64,000 nucleotides of DNA from Paratrimastix pyriformis (taxonomy: Eukaryota > Preaxostyla > Paratrimastigidae). The DNA lies in the NCBI GenBank assembly GCA_027972325.1, contig JAPMOS010000001.1, positions 219,001-283,000 of the forward strand, written 5' to 3'. Below, piece by piece: positions 16,419 to 29,033 of the stretch. Each line of letters opens with the position of its first letter. The first letter of the stretch is position 1. Below the pieces are notes generated by a model. The model searched no databases. It was given only the letters and a program-made list of their open reading frames with translations, and had not been told where the DNA came from. The position numbers and the translations under genes are program-made.

Positions 16419-19400
16419 CTACATGCCTTCTGTAGTGGCAGGGGCCGGGGCCGGGGCCGGGGCCGGGGCCGGGGCCGGGGCCGGGGCCGGGGCGGCATCC
16501 ATGGGTGGGGATGCAGGCTCGGCATGCAGGACGGGGGCGGGCGGAGTGGCCATGGGGGCGACTGGGTCGGCCTCTGGGGGCGGGGGCGGGGGTGGCGGGG
16601 GAGACGCCGGTGGGCACTCCGCCTCTGGGGGCGGAGCGACCGCCGGTGGGGGGATGTCGCCGTCCGGGACCAGGGTCATGTCGTACCCGCCCTCCTCGGC
16701 GGCCGTGGCGAGGGCGGCCCCCAGTGCGCTCTTCTTCTTCTTCTTCTTCTTCTTGTGGACCACCGTCGGGGTCAGCTCCGCCCCGCCCATGGTGATCGGG
16801 GCCGCCAGGGCCGAGTCGGGCGCACCCGAGGCCGGGGCCGCCTCCTCCGGGGTGGTGGTGGGGGGCGGGGGCGGTGGGGCCTCGCCCTCGCTGCCTACTG
16901 GTGGGGCGGGCGGGGGTGAGGGTGGCGGGGTGATGTCAGCAGGGGGCGCGCCGCTGGTTGGGGTGGCGACACCCTCGGCCGAGAGGGGCATGGCGCCTGC
17001 CGCATCGCTCAGGGGCGCCGGGGCCGCGGCTCGCTTCTTCTTCTTCTTCTTGGGCGCGTGCATGGGCGGGGCCTCGCCGGGGGCGGCGGGCGGAGCATCG
17101 GCCGTGATGGTGGCCATGCCCCCTTCGGAGGCGTCGGGTGGGGGGGTGAGGCTGCTCTCGGGGGGTGGGGTGGGTGAACGCGACCGAGGGGAGGCGGGAG
17201 CGGGGGCGGTCGCGTCGGCCGGGGGGGTAGCCGCCGATGGGGGCGGTGGGGCTCCCTCCCCGGTGGGTGTCGCCGGCTCGGGGGCGGCAGCGGCGGCCCG
17301 CTTCTTCTTCTTCTTCTTCTTCTTGGCGGCCCCGTCGCCACCCTCGATGGCCGGGGCGGCGCCGGTGACCATCTCGGGCCCGACGGCCGGGTGCTCGAGG
17401 GCCGGGCGGTGCGGGTGGGCGGCGGGCTTCTTGGGGTGCTTCTCCTCGTCGGCCGCGGCCCCGTCGGCCTCGTGGTCGCTCTCCTCGCTGACCATCTCGT
17501 CCAGCAGCAGCGGCCCGTCGACCACCTCGATCCCCAGCCCCGCCGCCGCGTCCAGGGCCACCGTGGGGCCCCCGAAGGCCGAGACGGGCCCCGAGGGGGC
17601 GGGCGGGGCGGGCGGGTTCGTGTCGAGCACGTCGGGGATGGCGTCCAGTGCCGCAAACTCGTCCTCGAAGGCCTCGGCCGGCTGTCCCGAGGCGGGCACC
17701 GCGAGGGGCCCCGGGGGCAGCGAGAGCGGGGAGGGGGGCACGGGCTGGCCGGGGGCCGGCTTGGGCGGGGTCTCGGCGATGGTGGGCAGCTCGTCCAGGG
17801 CCGACATGTCCGCAGTGTCGTCCGAGTTTGCAGGCGCCTGCGCGGGCCCGGGTTGATAAAGGGGTGGGAGGGAGAGACCAGTCAGGGGAGGGTCCAAGGG
17901 GCGGTGGTGATGGTGATGAGGAAGACTGGATGTCTGGATGATGACAGGTTGACAGGATGATGATGATGACGATGATGACGATGACGATGACGATGACGAT
18001 GATGACGATTGGATGATGGTGGTGATGGTGGTGATTGGATGATGACGGTGATTGGATGATGACGGTGATTGGATGATGACGGTGATTGGACGACGATGAC
18101 GATTTGGACGATAGTGGTGGGATGGTGGGGAGAGAGTGAGATGATGATGCGGATGCGGACCACCACTGTGAGGGTGGGCTTCGATGCGGCGGCCATCTTC
18201 ATGATCTCGGCCGGCGTGATGAGCCGCATGCCGGGGTTGCCCTGGGGGGGCCGCAGGGTCTGCATCATCGAGAGCGACCCTTGGCGGGCGTGCCCGGGAC
18301 CCTCCGCCGGGGCTGTTGTTGTTGCTGCTGCTGCTGCTGCCAGGGTGGCGATGGCTGCGGCGGGGGTGGAGGGGAAGTCTCCGGAGGGCATGGCGGGGGC
18401 GGGCGTCTCGCTGGTCGAGGGGGCGGGCGAGGGTGCCGAGAGGGAGGAGTCCATCCCCGAGGGCGGGTTGCCCAGGCCCAGGCTGGCGGCGCTGCTGGCG
18501 GTCGAGAGGGGCGGCCGGGGCGAGACCGAGGGCGAGGTTGGGGCCCCCACGGAGGGGACGGCAAGGCTGGTGGACGAGGGCCCAGACGAGGCCAGGTGGG
18601 CACCCGCCGGGCTCGCCGGTCGGCCGCCGGTGGGCTGTGGAGCGGGGGAGACGGTGGGTGGGGGGACGAGGACGGCGGGGGCGGGCGGCATCCGGAGGAG
18701 GGGCACCACGTTCGAGGGCTCGCGGCGGTGGTACTGCGAGGGCGGCGGGAAGAGCGCCACGGGGCGCGGGGGCGTGTCCAGGGGGGTGGGTACGGCCACC
18801 ACCGGCACCACGGGGGCCGGGATGACCAGGGGTACCAGAGGAGAGGTCGGCTCGGGCTTGGGCGGCTTGGGCGGAGTCGCCAGGGCGGGGCCGATGGGGC
18901 TGCCGGGCCGCGGGGTGGCCCGCTGGGAGGGCGAGGGCAGCATGGCTCCGGCGAAGGGCCCGCCCACCGAGTAGGAGGGGGAGGGGACCGGGGACGGGGT
19001 GGACGAGCCCGGGTGCAGGGGTACGGCAGACACCCGGGCCGAGGGAGGCGGCAGGGAGCCGCCCGGCGGGGTGGCGGGGCCGGAGCGGGCTACCAGGCCC
19101 CCCGCCGGGCTGCCGGGGCGGCCGGCGGAGCCCGGGGCGACAACGGGGGTGGCGCTGAGGGACCGGCGAAGCGGGTTGAGCTGCATCAGGTCCGACCGCA
19201 GCACGCTCTTGGCCGAGGAGTGGCGCAGGGGCACACGACCGGCCTCGCGCAGAGGTCGGCAGACAAACACCTGGAAGGGGCGTCGGGGCGGGGCGGGGGC
19301 GAAGGCGGCATATGAAAAAGGGGGCGGGGTGGTTGAATGAGCGCGCGGGATTCGCGGGAAGCCCCGCCAAGGCGCATGCAGCAGGATGGTGCGCTGGGCC

Positions 19401-19589
19401 GACCCAGATGGTGCAGCTGGAGGCCAGCGAGGCCATGATGGACAGGCAGGCGGGCACCAGGGTGTACAGCAGGATCTCGGCCAGGTTCTCGGCAGAGTCC
19501 AGGTCCAGGAAGAAGGGCGCCTGCGAGTAGACCACGCACAGCCCCATGTAGAGGCACAGCAGCGTCGTCTCGCCGTACTGTGCGTGTGT

Positions 19590-19620
<31 letters not shown>

Positions 19621-20530
19621 GGACGGGCGTTGAAGCACAGGGGATGAGATGGATGACGGAGGCTGAAAGGCCTGACCCCCGGGAACGCACGTGGGGACAA
19701 ACCTGCCAAGTTGTCAACAGCTTGGCCAGCCTGTTATTCTTGAGGACCTTCCGGAAGCGATGGGCCACGATGTCTGCCGCACCCCGGCATGGTCAGCAAT
19801 CCAAAAGAGAGCGAGGGGGGGGACAGACTCATGGCAATAGTGTAGAACAGGAGAAGCGCCGTCACCGGGATGACCTCCCAGATGGCAATGCAGGTGGAGG
19901 GAGACATCTTGATCTGAACCAGCTGGGTGATCAGCAGGAAGAGAGTCCCCGGGGCGGTGAAGACGAGGACGAAGAGGAAAGTGCGGAGATTTCGCCCCAT
20001 TTCACCAAGGTGTGATCTATGGGAAAAAATGACCGGGCCCACGGAAAGTGGGAGGACAGACTTGCGAAGATGCTGTACCATCATCAGCGGGGTGATGAGC
20101 ACATAACCCAGCTGGAAAGTCGAGGAAACACCCACAGTAAAAACCCAGCAAAAGACGCGCTTAGCCACTTGATAAATCTGGTTCCCCAAGAAGAGTTCGG
20201 GGATGAGAATGGCCATCGTTCCTGACTAGAAGAGGACCATCCGATGCGGGAAGGTTGGCAAAGGTCTCGTTAAAATAAAAGACAGACCGTCCAAAGGAAT
20301 GTCACCAGGAGAAGACAGAGACGAATCTTCCAGAAACGGTTAAAATGCAATCTGCAATGTCGCAACGACAGCCAAACGCCGTAAAGTATAAAACAAAGGT
20401 CGATCAGATAAAAAATAGAAGCTCCAAAGAAGGTGATCACGCGAATCGCGTGTCCCCAAGCCATCAGAAGATCGCAGGCGGCTTGGTGGCACGAACAGCG
20501 GAATAGTTTCTCAAGGCGGGGCGAAACCAA
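16419..20530 (-). CDS. Multi-pass membrane protein with proline-rich, poly-lysine tail
   Basis: Family not recognised. The N-terminal half has at least six hydrophobic segments: AIRVITFFGASIFYLIDLCF, IRLCLLLVTFLW, VFCWVFTVGVSSTFQLGYVL, TFLFVLVFTAPGTLFLLITQ, IPVTALLLFYTIAM and ILLYTLVPACLSIMASLASS. A seven-TM fold is possible. The rest, over 800 residues, is Pro/Ala/Thr-rich. It includes REAGRVPLRHSSAKSVLRSD, three clusters of 6-8 lysines each followed by R/S and A-rich sequence (about 17290-17330, 17030-17060 and 16725-16755), and a C-terminal (Ala-Pro)n stretch. The first intron uses GTCTGT with a 62-base length. A 17850-18150 intron is GAT/minisatellite-rich. The true start is uncertain: the open frame begins without ATG at 20530, and the first in-frame ATG is near 20464, so an upstream exon may exist. 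Confidence 0.6.
16441..16488. repeat. (GGGGCC)8 hexanucleotide repeat encoding Ala-Pro
   Basis: Eight perfect GGGGCC units on the plus strand fall inside the 3' end of the minus-strand coding region. They read there as GGC-CCC-rich Ala-Pro dipeptides. GGGGAT hexamers sit about 60 bases away outside the coding region. Confidence 0.9.
17930..18115. repeat. GAT/GAC and GATTGGATGATG minisatellite in an intron
   Basis: (GATGAC)n is followed by copies of GATGACGGTGATTGGAT. The GATTGGATGATG core is the one seen in the BBS7 introns. It lies between two exons of the proline-rich tail. Confidence 0.75.
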
Positions 20531-20587
20531 CTATCACTATAGATTGAGACTTGGTCCTCTCCGCCTCTGCAGGGGCGTTGACCAAGA

Positions 20588-23500
20588 ATGAATCATCCCT
20601 TTCTGCGCCTAAATATCGCCGAACAAAAATACATCACCACCATCGAAGAAACTGCCCTTCCAGATCATGCTGATCGAAAGGTCGAACCGCCACCGCCACC
20701 GCCCCCAAAGACCAGCATGGTCAGCCTGCTCCAAAACGCCTGCGACGATCTTGGTGTTTTTGAAAAACAATTTCCGCCAAAACGCAGGTTGGTTCTGCAT
20801 TTTTCCTCTCTCTGACGCTGGCTTCCTTCCTCTAGCCGTGCGCGAGTCGTTTCTGATATTACCCACGCAGAGGTCCACGATTTTTTGCTGAAACAGGCCG
20901 CCAATTTTAAGGAGATGGATCATTCTCTCCGGACCCCGGAGCTTCAGGCCCAGCTGAAAACCGCCATGCGTCAGCTGGATCCGCCCGGATTGCAAGATGA
21001 TGGCACCCTTCCACCTCGATCCAATTTCCTGGCCTTGCGCCTCTCCCCCCCCGGTGAAACCGTTCCGTCGCCGCTCATGCCGCCCCAACCGGCGGCTCGC
21101 TCCCCACCCCCGGCGGCCCACTTCCAAAAGGCCCGACAACCCCCTGTCGTCCCACAGCTCACGCCCCAGCAAATCCTGCTGCAGCACGGTGGGACCCCAC
21201 TCCGGCAGGAGGACGAGGACATCCCCCTGGCCATCTCCCAGATCCGGCTGGCCGCATCCACCGGCAGTCTGCACAGCGGGGGCCGCTCCTCGCCCAGCCT
21301 TCGGGCGAGCCCCTCCGCCAAGATGCTCGCGGGCCCTCGGTCGCCATCGCCCAGCTGGCCAGGGGCCGGGGGGGACTATCCACCCCCACCCGCCACCCCG
21401 AATTCCGCTGCATCTGCCGAGCTCGCCGCGACGCCCCCCCTCCTACGCCCATCGCCCTCCGCCCGCACGGCATCGCCCCTCAGAGCCGGCCAGCAGCACC
21501 AAGAGGCGGATGACGCCCGGACCCTGTCCCAGCAGGCATCCGGCGCCTACCTGCCCCCGGGAACCGCCGCCGCCGCCACCACCACCACCCCGCCCGTGAC
21601 CCCATCCACCCCGGCCACCGCCTTCTTCAGCGCCCCCATCGACGCCCCGCCCGCCCCGGGCCCCCAGCCCCAACCCCCGCCTACGAGCCCCCGCCCCGCC
21701 CTTGGGCAGCAGACCTCTCCCACCCTCCCGCACCACCCACAGCAGCCCCACCCGCCAGCATCCCCCACATCCCCCGCCGGCCCACCGCGCCAGGGCCGCT
21801 CCCCCCACGGCCGCCCATCGCCGGCCCACTCCCCCCTCCTGGTGGTTCCCCCCCGGCGACCCATCGCCGGGAGCAGCTTCCCCGCGGGCGGGTTCGCCAC
21901 CCACGACGCCATCATCCACCAGATGCTCAACAATGCCACCCGCCCGCAGCCCCAGCCCCAGGACGGCGGCGGGGAGATGCTCAGGGTGCGGGCCCTGTCC
22001 CCCGCCAAGGAGCCGCCCCCGACCCCCGACCCGGACTCCCCACGGGCCTCGGCCGGACGGCCGGCGCCCGGACGCCCCGTTCCGGGATCAAGACCGGCCT
22101 CGCGGCCCCGGCGACGTGCCCCCGGCTGGGCGGCGGCCGGACGGCCGGAGGAAGCGCGGATGTCCCCGCCCCGAACGGCGGCCCGCTGAGCCCGCGGCCT
22201 GGCGAGGGCTCGCCCGAGGGCACCAGCCCCGGGCCCATGGCCCTGCGCGGCCTCGGCGCATCGGGCCGCGCCTTCCGCAGCCAGAGCGAGTGTGGCGTCC
22301 GTAGTCAACGACTGGGCCCTCGCGTGCGTTGGTGTCGGGCTGGTGGGCGCGGGGGGGGGGGGGGGGGGGGGGGGGGTGAGAGTGGGGAGGAGGGTCGACC
22401 GAGTCTCACCCGACTTCTTTCCTCGCTGCTTCGGCTGCGGTGGCGCCTGCTGGTCTGGGGGGCTTTGGGGGGGCTTTGGGGGGGCTTTGGGGGGTGGTGT
22501 CTGGGTGGGCGGCTCTCCCCGGGTGATGCACCCCTGGCTGCGGTGGCGGCTGGGAGCAGTTCCGGCAGGAAGCGAGCGATCCCTCCGGCGGCGAGGTCTG
22601 GCCATCCTGCCCCGCAATAGTGCACACCCAGCACACACACAGAGTGGGGGGGGGGGGGGGGGGGGGGGGGGGGAGTGGGGAAGGGAGAGGAGGTGTGGCT
22701 CGACTTGATCTTTTCCCGCTCACGTTCTCACAGCCCCTGCGTGCTGCCCTCCTGTCGTCTCTCTCCCCCCACGCTGCTGCTGCTGCCGCCGCCGCCACCC
22801 CCCGCCTCCTGCTGCCGGCCCCTGGCGCCTCCTGCTGCTGTCCGCCGGGGCCGCCCACCGACCGCTCGTCGGGCTCGCCTGTCCCGCCGCCCCGCCCTGC
22901 ACCTCGCCGGCCTCCTTCCTGATGGGCGACTCGGCGTCCTTCGTCCTGCCCGTCCTGACCCCCCCCCCCCCCCCCCCCCCCGCTGCGTGTGGTGGCCGCC
23001 ACGCCACGCGCACCCCCCACGTCCCGCCGCCCGCCCGCCCACCGACCTCCGCTCGCCCATGTCCCCGTCCCCGTCCCCGGGCCCCTGGCATCCCCTCCTG
23101 CCGCTGGTGGATCCGCCCCCGGGTACGCCTCGCCCGGCCACCGTCACCGGGGCGCTGCTCATGGGGCTGCACACGGCGCGCACCCTGACCTCGCCCCCCG
23201 GCTGGCGCTATCCGCCCATGACCTCGGGATCCCCCCAACCGCCCTGCAACTTCTGGGCGACCCGCCGCTCGTCCGCTGGGACTCCGCCGTCCCCCGTCCC
23301 GTCCGCACCATCCCCCCCACCGGCCGCCGCCATCCCCCCGAACATTCTGCTCGCCCCCGGGGTTCTCGACCCGTCCTCGCCCCCGCCCGGCCCCGTGCTG
23401 ACCGTCCAACGGATCTCGGCCCACTCGGCCGCCCTGGGCACCTCGCCCTCCGCCGCCCTGCTGCTCGGGCCCCTCCGACGTGTGGTCACCCCGCCCGCCC

Positions 23501-25800
23501 CAACCCGCCGCCCGCCCGCCGCCCGCCGCCCGCCCTCGCCGCCCGCCCTGCCCATCCCCGCGGCAATCGCCCTTGCCATTGCCGACGCAGAGCGGACCCC
23601 TGGCGAGTCTCTTGCGGCACTCCGCCTTGTCCCGCTCCTCCATCCAGGCCCTGCCGGCCCAGGGGCAGGGGCAGGGGGGGCAGGGACAGGGACAGGGGGC
23701 TCGCCCACCCACCGTGGGGGGTCGCGCACCGCTCCCACCCGACCAGCCCCGCCCCGCGCCCGCCCCGGACCCGGCAGCCCGCTGCGGGGCGGCGGACGGG
23801 CTGACCGGGACCCGACTCGGGGGCTCCTCCAGGCCGGCGGCAGCCCCCGGCGCCCGGAATACAACCCTGAAAATCTGGTGTCGCCCTGGGGGACCGGGCC
23901 TGAGCCCGCCACCGCACCCGCCGCACCCGGGGATGGCGGCGGCCGGCCGGCCCTCGGGGGCCGCGGGCCGGGCTGAGCCGAGCACCCCCGTGACCCCCCC
24001 GGGGACCTTCGCCTCGGCCGCCTTCTCGGGGTCGGAGGAAGTCGGCCCGCGGTGCCCCTCGGCCTCGGCGGGGGGCAGCCTGTGCCCCAGCCTGACCTCC
24101 TTCGCGGCGCCCCTCTCGACCCGGGCCCCCCCGCCCGAGCGCTCGCCCCTACCGCCCGCCCCGCCCTCGCCCTACAGCCAGCTGCCGCCCCCGCTCCGGT
24201 CCTCGCTCTCTCGGCTCGCGGCCCCCCTGCCGCCCCTGCCCAGCCCCTACTGTGCCACCCCGGGGCCGGGCCTGGGCCTGGACGTGCCCCCGGCGACGGT
24301 CTCGCTGGCCCAGCTGCTCAGCGGGGTGGGCCAGCACAAGCGGCCCGCGTACAGTTCCCGGATGGCCCTCAGGCTCTCGACGCCCCTCGTGGGCATCCAG
24401 GCGGCGGGTCGCCGGCGGGGGGGCGCGCCGCGCCACGAGGAGGTGGCAGCTTCTGAGGACGTCTGCGAGCCCACGTCCTCTGCCTCTTGCCTCTTGCCTC
24501 TTGCCTCTTGCCTTCTGCCTCTTGCCTCTTCTTGCCTTCTGCCCTCTCTGGTGGTGATGCATGTTGTTCTTGCGCATCCTCACTAATTCCGCCTCGTGAT
24601 TTTCTGTCTCTGTGTGTGGCCGTGCAGCCCGCCTCACCGGGCGGTGGTTCCGGCCTGCTGAGCGAGTCCCTGCCCCTGCCCTCCACCCCCACCGGCCTCG
24701 CCGCATCTGCGGCCAACCCGGGTGCCTTCCGGCCCACCCGCTCGTCCACCTCGGGGTCGCCCCTCTCCCCACCGGCCCTCTGCCGCTACCGGCGGACCCG
24801 CTCCCCACCCCCCAGCCGCCAGGAGGGCCGCCGGCGAGGCCCCGCCCGCCAGCCCCCAGCCGCCCCCAGCCGCCCCGGGTCACGCGACTCGACCGTCTTC
24901 AGGCAGTTCGACCCGCTGCTCGTCTTCCTGGAGCCGCCAGCGCCCCGGCCGCCACCGCCGCCACCGCCACCACCGCCGCCCCCTCTGGGAAGCGCGGCGC
25001 CCCCCCTCGCCATTCCACCGCCATTTTCGGATCGAAACGACGACGACGACGACGACGACGAGCGAGACGGGGCCGGGGATGCGCAGGCATGGTCCCTGCC
25101 CGTCCCGGCCGCCCCCGATCATGCTGCCCCCGAGACCCCAACCAGCACCGGCAGCGGCAGCCCGGAGGCCCCCCACCTTCTTCCGGCGGCCGAGTGGGAG
25201 GCGGCGGCTGCGGTCCCCGCTTCGCCGCACCTCACAGCAGCAGCCCCCGGCCGAGTGCCGCCACCCCACCTGGTGCCCCCCGCCGATGGCCAGCTCCTCC
25301 GCGCCTCGTTGGCCTCCCAGTCGAGCGAGTTGTCCCTCTCGCCGCGCCCCTCGGAGGCCACCCGGCACCCGTCCCCGGCCCGCTCTCGGCGCAGCTGCTG
25401 CGAGGAGGGCGACCCCGAACACGATCACGAACCAGCCGGGGGCCTGGACGCCTCGCCACCCACCGCGGCCCCGACGCCTGCTCGGCCCTCGTACCCCCAG
25501 CTGCAGCGGCGCCCTGCGGGGACGCCACCACCACCGCCGCCGCCCCACCCGGTCCTGCTGCGGGGCTTCTCGACCAGCCTCTCCGTCCGGCCCGCCAGCA
25601 GGGCCCGGCCCGCCACGGGGGCCAGCAGCAGCGCCGGGGGTGCCCCCGAGCCCTGGGACACCACCCTGGGGGAGGTCGTCCCCGTCCCGCTGATGGCGGC
25701 CGGGGGGCACGGGGCGGACGCCGCCCCGGCCACATCCACCCCGCCAGACTCGCCCACCCTGGTCGGAGCGGCAGGCGACTCGTTCGACGACGTCCAGTGA
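20588..25800 (+). CDS. Very large proline-rich low-complexity protein
   Basis: Not recognised. It starts MNHPFLRLNIAEQKYITTIE and continues SMVSLLQNACDDLGVFEKQF, ARVVSDITHAEVHDFLLKQA and NFKEMDHSLRTPELQAQLKT. This N-terminal 120 residues is the only clearly folded, helical part. The remainder is Pro/Ser/Ala-rich with poly-Pro runs, an acidic poly-Asp stretch near 25040, and an ending DSPTLVGAAGDSFDDVQ with TGA at 25798-25800. Introns are likely near 20810-20840, 22290-22690 (long poly-G tracts) and 24480-24630 (CTTGCCT repeat). Exon joins in the proline-rich part are not secure, because all frames stay open in this GC-rich DNA; it could be two genes. The start codon stands about 57 bases from the opposite gene's open frame. 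Confidence 0.5.
22345..22673. repeat. Two long poly-G tracts in a probable intron
   Basis: Poly-G lies at about 22350-22376 and 22647-22673, each about 25 or more bases. A short GGGGGGCTTT repeat at about 22457-22490 lies between them. Confidence 0.8.
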
Positions 25801-26283
25801 CCGCCCAGCGGTGTCACCGTCCCCCTCCGCCTTCCCCTCCCCTCTCCTTCCGCTTCCCCCCAAGTGTTTTTTGGGGAGCGAGGTTGTATTTTTCGTCGCG
25901 TCTCTCGCGGCCCTCGTCGGGGGCTGCTGTTGCTGCTCGGTGGTGCCTCATCTGCCCAGCCCGCCCACCTTGCCCCCCACCCACCCGCTCCACACTCTGC
26001 GTGGGTTGGGCTCGCTCCCCCGCACCGCCCCTCCTGATCGCGGGTTTCCCACGCCCCCACACACCATCCTGCTGCCCTGAGGGGTATGCCGCCCTGGGGA
26101 AGATGGGCACCGCCTGCCTGGCAAGTCAGCGCGTCCGGGGGGGGGGGGGGGGGGGAGGGGGCGACGGGGCAATACACACCACCGGTGATATTCCCCTGCT
26201 CTTCACGCAGACACGCAGCAGACACACCGAGACACACTCTTCCCCTCCCCACCCCACCCCACCCCACCCCACCCCCTCCCCGC
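25801..26283. other. Convergent 3' spacer with poly-G
   Basis: It lies between the proline-rich gene (plus) and VPS26C (minus). It holds poly-G at about 26137-26156 and a (CACCC)n run at about 26247-26275. No gene is seen. Confidence 0.6.
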
Positions 26284-27563
26284 TCAAGCGGTCCACTGGG
26301 TGAAGGGGTCCAGGGGCGTCCGGTAGAGGACCACGGGGAAGTTCTCCGAGACCAGGGTCTGGTCCTGGAAGAGCACGGCCAGGTTCAGCTCGTAGTCGAC
26401 CCCGAACAGGGCGCTCTTGACGGTGGGCGAGGTGAACAGGCGCGGGAAGATCATGTGGATGGGGATGGCCTGGCCCCGGGGCACGTCCCCCTCGGCCAGC
26501 TGGATGTTCTGGATCTCCGTGGCTGGAACCCGGAATCCGGGGTGAGGATGACGATCGGGAGGGAGGGAGGGGGGCGATGCCGACCTTCGGGTGGGTCCTC
26601 CTTGCCCACAGCCTCCACCCGGACCAGCTGGATCTCGATGCTCTTGATGGTGCTGCTCGACGAGACGACCGTCAGCTCGCCTGTCGACATCACCCACGGG
26701 GGCACGAGGCCGCCGCGCCGGCAAGAGGGAAACGGGGGGGGATGAGGGGGAGACAGAAGGACGGGCGGTGAGACCCAGCGCCAATCTTGCCGTCGGCCGG
26801 GGAGAGAATGGGGGGTGCGGGCGGAGGGAGTCACGGAGGGGCGCGGGGGAGCAGGATGAGCCGGACCCGTGAATGGCTCGAGGATGTTGCAGAGGCGCGA
26901 GTGGAGGCGCCCCGTGATGCGGAACTCGGGCACGCTGCGCGACTGCTCGGCGCTGATGTTCTTGATGGAGCGGGGCGTGATCTCGAACTCGTAGGGCTTC
27001 ACGGGGTACCGGGTCTCATTCTGTTGGGGTACGCCAGGAAATGATCGGGGTGTATCGGGGTGTGTGTGACCGGGGGCCAGACCGGCATGGTAATGATAAA
27101 CTCCACACCGGCGTTCAGAGGCTTGGCAAGCCGGCCCCGACCGAGAGTTGAAGACAGCACGTACTGGATATTGACGTACACGCCGTGATAGGTCTCAAAG
27201 AGGGACGAGTCATCGCTGGGGGGAGTCAGTGGGAATTCAAACGGAAGTTCTGTGATTCCATCGGGGAATCTGCCCGCAGGGGCGATCTCCATAGCAAGCT
27301 GGAGGATGACGATGGGATCCTTTGCCGTGATGAGCGAGTCAAAGAGGCCATCCTTGCGCACATTCTTCGAGAGGGTGATCGAGCCTTCGATATTCAGAGA
27401 AATACCTGTATGTTGAAGGGGTCCTTTGGTGGTGATGACCAGAACCCCTGAAACGGTTTCCTACAGGCCCCAACAATCGACTCACAAAACCCGTGGGAGA
27501 AAAACTGCGGACCCCGGGTCTATAAATGCGATCGCTGCGTTTCAAGCGGACTTCAAGAGACAT
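26284..27563 (-). CDS. VPS26C: Retriever subunit VPS26C (DSCR3)
   Basis: VPS26C forms the retriever complex with VPS35L and VPS29 and recycles cargo from endosomes. Five exons align almost without gaps to animal VPS26C: MSLEVRLKRSDRIYRPG, ETVSGVLVITTKGPLQHTGI, FPDGITELPFEFPL, LFETYHGVYVNIQYVLSSTL, YEFEITPRSIKNI, GELTVVSSSSTIKSIEIQLV and ATEIQNIQLAEGDVPRGQAI. The protein ends FPRLFTSPTV…ENFPVVLYRTPLDPFTQWTA, TGA at 26284-26286. The GELxVxSSxxxIxSxExQLVRVE and ATEIQNIQ blocks separate it from VPS26A/B. All four introns have C at +3: GTCCGC, GTCTGG, GTCCGG and GTCGGC. The start is fixed by alignment; its CATG also supplies a possible RagC start on the other strand. Confidence 0.95.
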
Positions 27564-29001
27564 GGGACTAAATTCCCGTGAGAAGGGTGCCTCTTCAAAA
27601 AAGAAAAAACAAACCGAGAGAGAAAGGGTCGAGTACCCCGCGACTGCCGGCTATTTTCTCGCCAAACTTTGGGGACTCTTTCTCTTTGTTTCCGTCACCA
27701 CGCAATCTCCAAAGCTCTTCTTTCTGGGCCCGAGCCATGCCGGGAAGTCCAGCATTCATTCCGTAATATTTCAGAAAATGTCTCCGAATCAGACCACTGC
27801 GCTGGAGCCCACCGAAGCCGTGCTTCTTCTAGGTCTGTCGGGATACTTTTGGTTCAGTAGTTTGTATGATTGTTTTGGCCAGATGTGAGCAGCAGCTCAT
27901 TCACAAAGTTTCAGATCTGGGATTTTCCAGGGCTCTTCGAGTTTTCGGACGAATCAATGCAGTATTTCAAAGACTGCAGCGCCATAGTCTACGTTCTTGA
28001 CGCTCAAGTCTGTCAGCTTGCTGACGCTCGTGCCGATTTCTTTTGCCTCTCCATCAGGACGAGTACATTGACCAATGGATGGAGAATCTTCAGTCGGTTG
28101 TACAAAAGGCTCTTCAAGTGCGCGATAAGATCGAATTGAATATATTTATACACAAAGCCGACCAGATCCCGGCCGCCTCTCTATCGGCCTGCAAGGACGA
28201 TGTCTCCCAGCGCATCCTGCGCGGTCTTCGGGAGTGCAGCCCCCTGGCGGACGACGACGAGGACGACTACGAGTTCCCCTCAAGGGCTGCAGACCCGAGC
28301 ACATACAGCGGCATGGGCACTGAGTCGACCACGATGGGTGCCGCCCCGTCCACCAGCACCCACCCGGTTGTCCACGTGGCTCCCACCCGTGGGGGACAGC
28401 CACCCGCCGACAACCTGCTGGACCGGGTCATGCCCCACTTCTACGTGACCTCAATCTACGACCACAGCATCTTCCAGGCGCTGTCGGACGTGGCCAGGCG
28501 GCTGGTGCCCCAGCAGGCGCTCCTCGAGCACATGGTCACCGGGTTCGCCGAGGTCCGCCCTGCGGTCATCCTTCCCGGGGGGTTATACCCGCATGCCTGG
28601 GGAGGCGAGGTTGGTTGGCGAGGAGCACCGTTTGACGTTGGGTGGAAAACCCTCTCCGCACCTGCTGTGGACGCGCAGCACTGCGAACTGCCCACGGTGT
28701 ACCTGTTCGACGTCATGACCAAGATGCTGCTGGCCTCGTGCATCCGGGGGCCGGTCGACGTGCCCGACCCAAGTCGCGACTCGTTCGGCATCTGCTCCGA
28801 CGCCATCGACTTTGTCATCGACGTCTCGTTCGTCTACAGGCCTGTCCGCCTCCTTCCCGCCCAACGGGCCGCTCACACCCCTGCTTCCACAGCCAGCAGA
28901 GTACCCCCGGCGGGGCAAAGGACCCGCACGACAGCAACCAGAGCTGCCTCATCAAGCTGAGCGACGGCTACGTGCTCTCCGTCCGCAAGGTGGACAAGTC
29001 T

Positions 29002-29033
<32 letters not shown>

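Noticed and set aside
16153-17856. 567-codon plus-strand frame rich in Gly/Ala/Phe
   Set aside because: Antisense shadow of the proline-rich, poly-lysine exon; poly-Phe comes from antisense AAG repeats.
16419-20530. Assignment to the TOM1/TOM3 or GPR137 family
   Set aside because: Only the number of hydrophobic segments fits; no shared motif was found.
22720-23985. 421-codon minus-strand frame opposite the proline-rich gene
   Set aside because: Very high GC keeps several frames open; composition is Gly/Arg-rich with no conserved segment.
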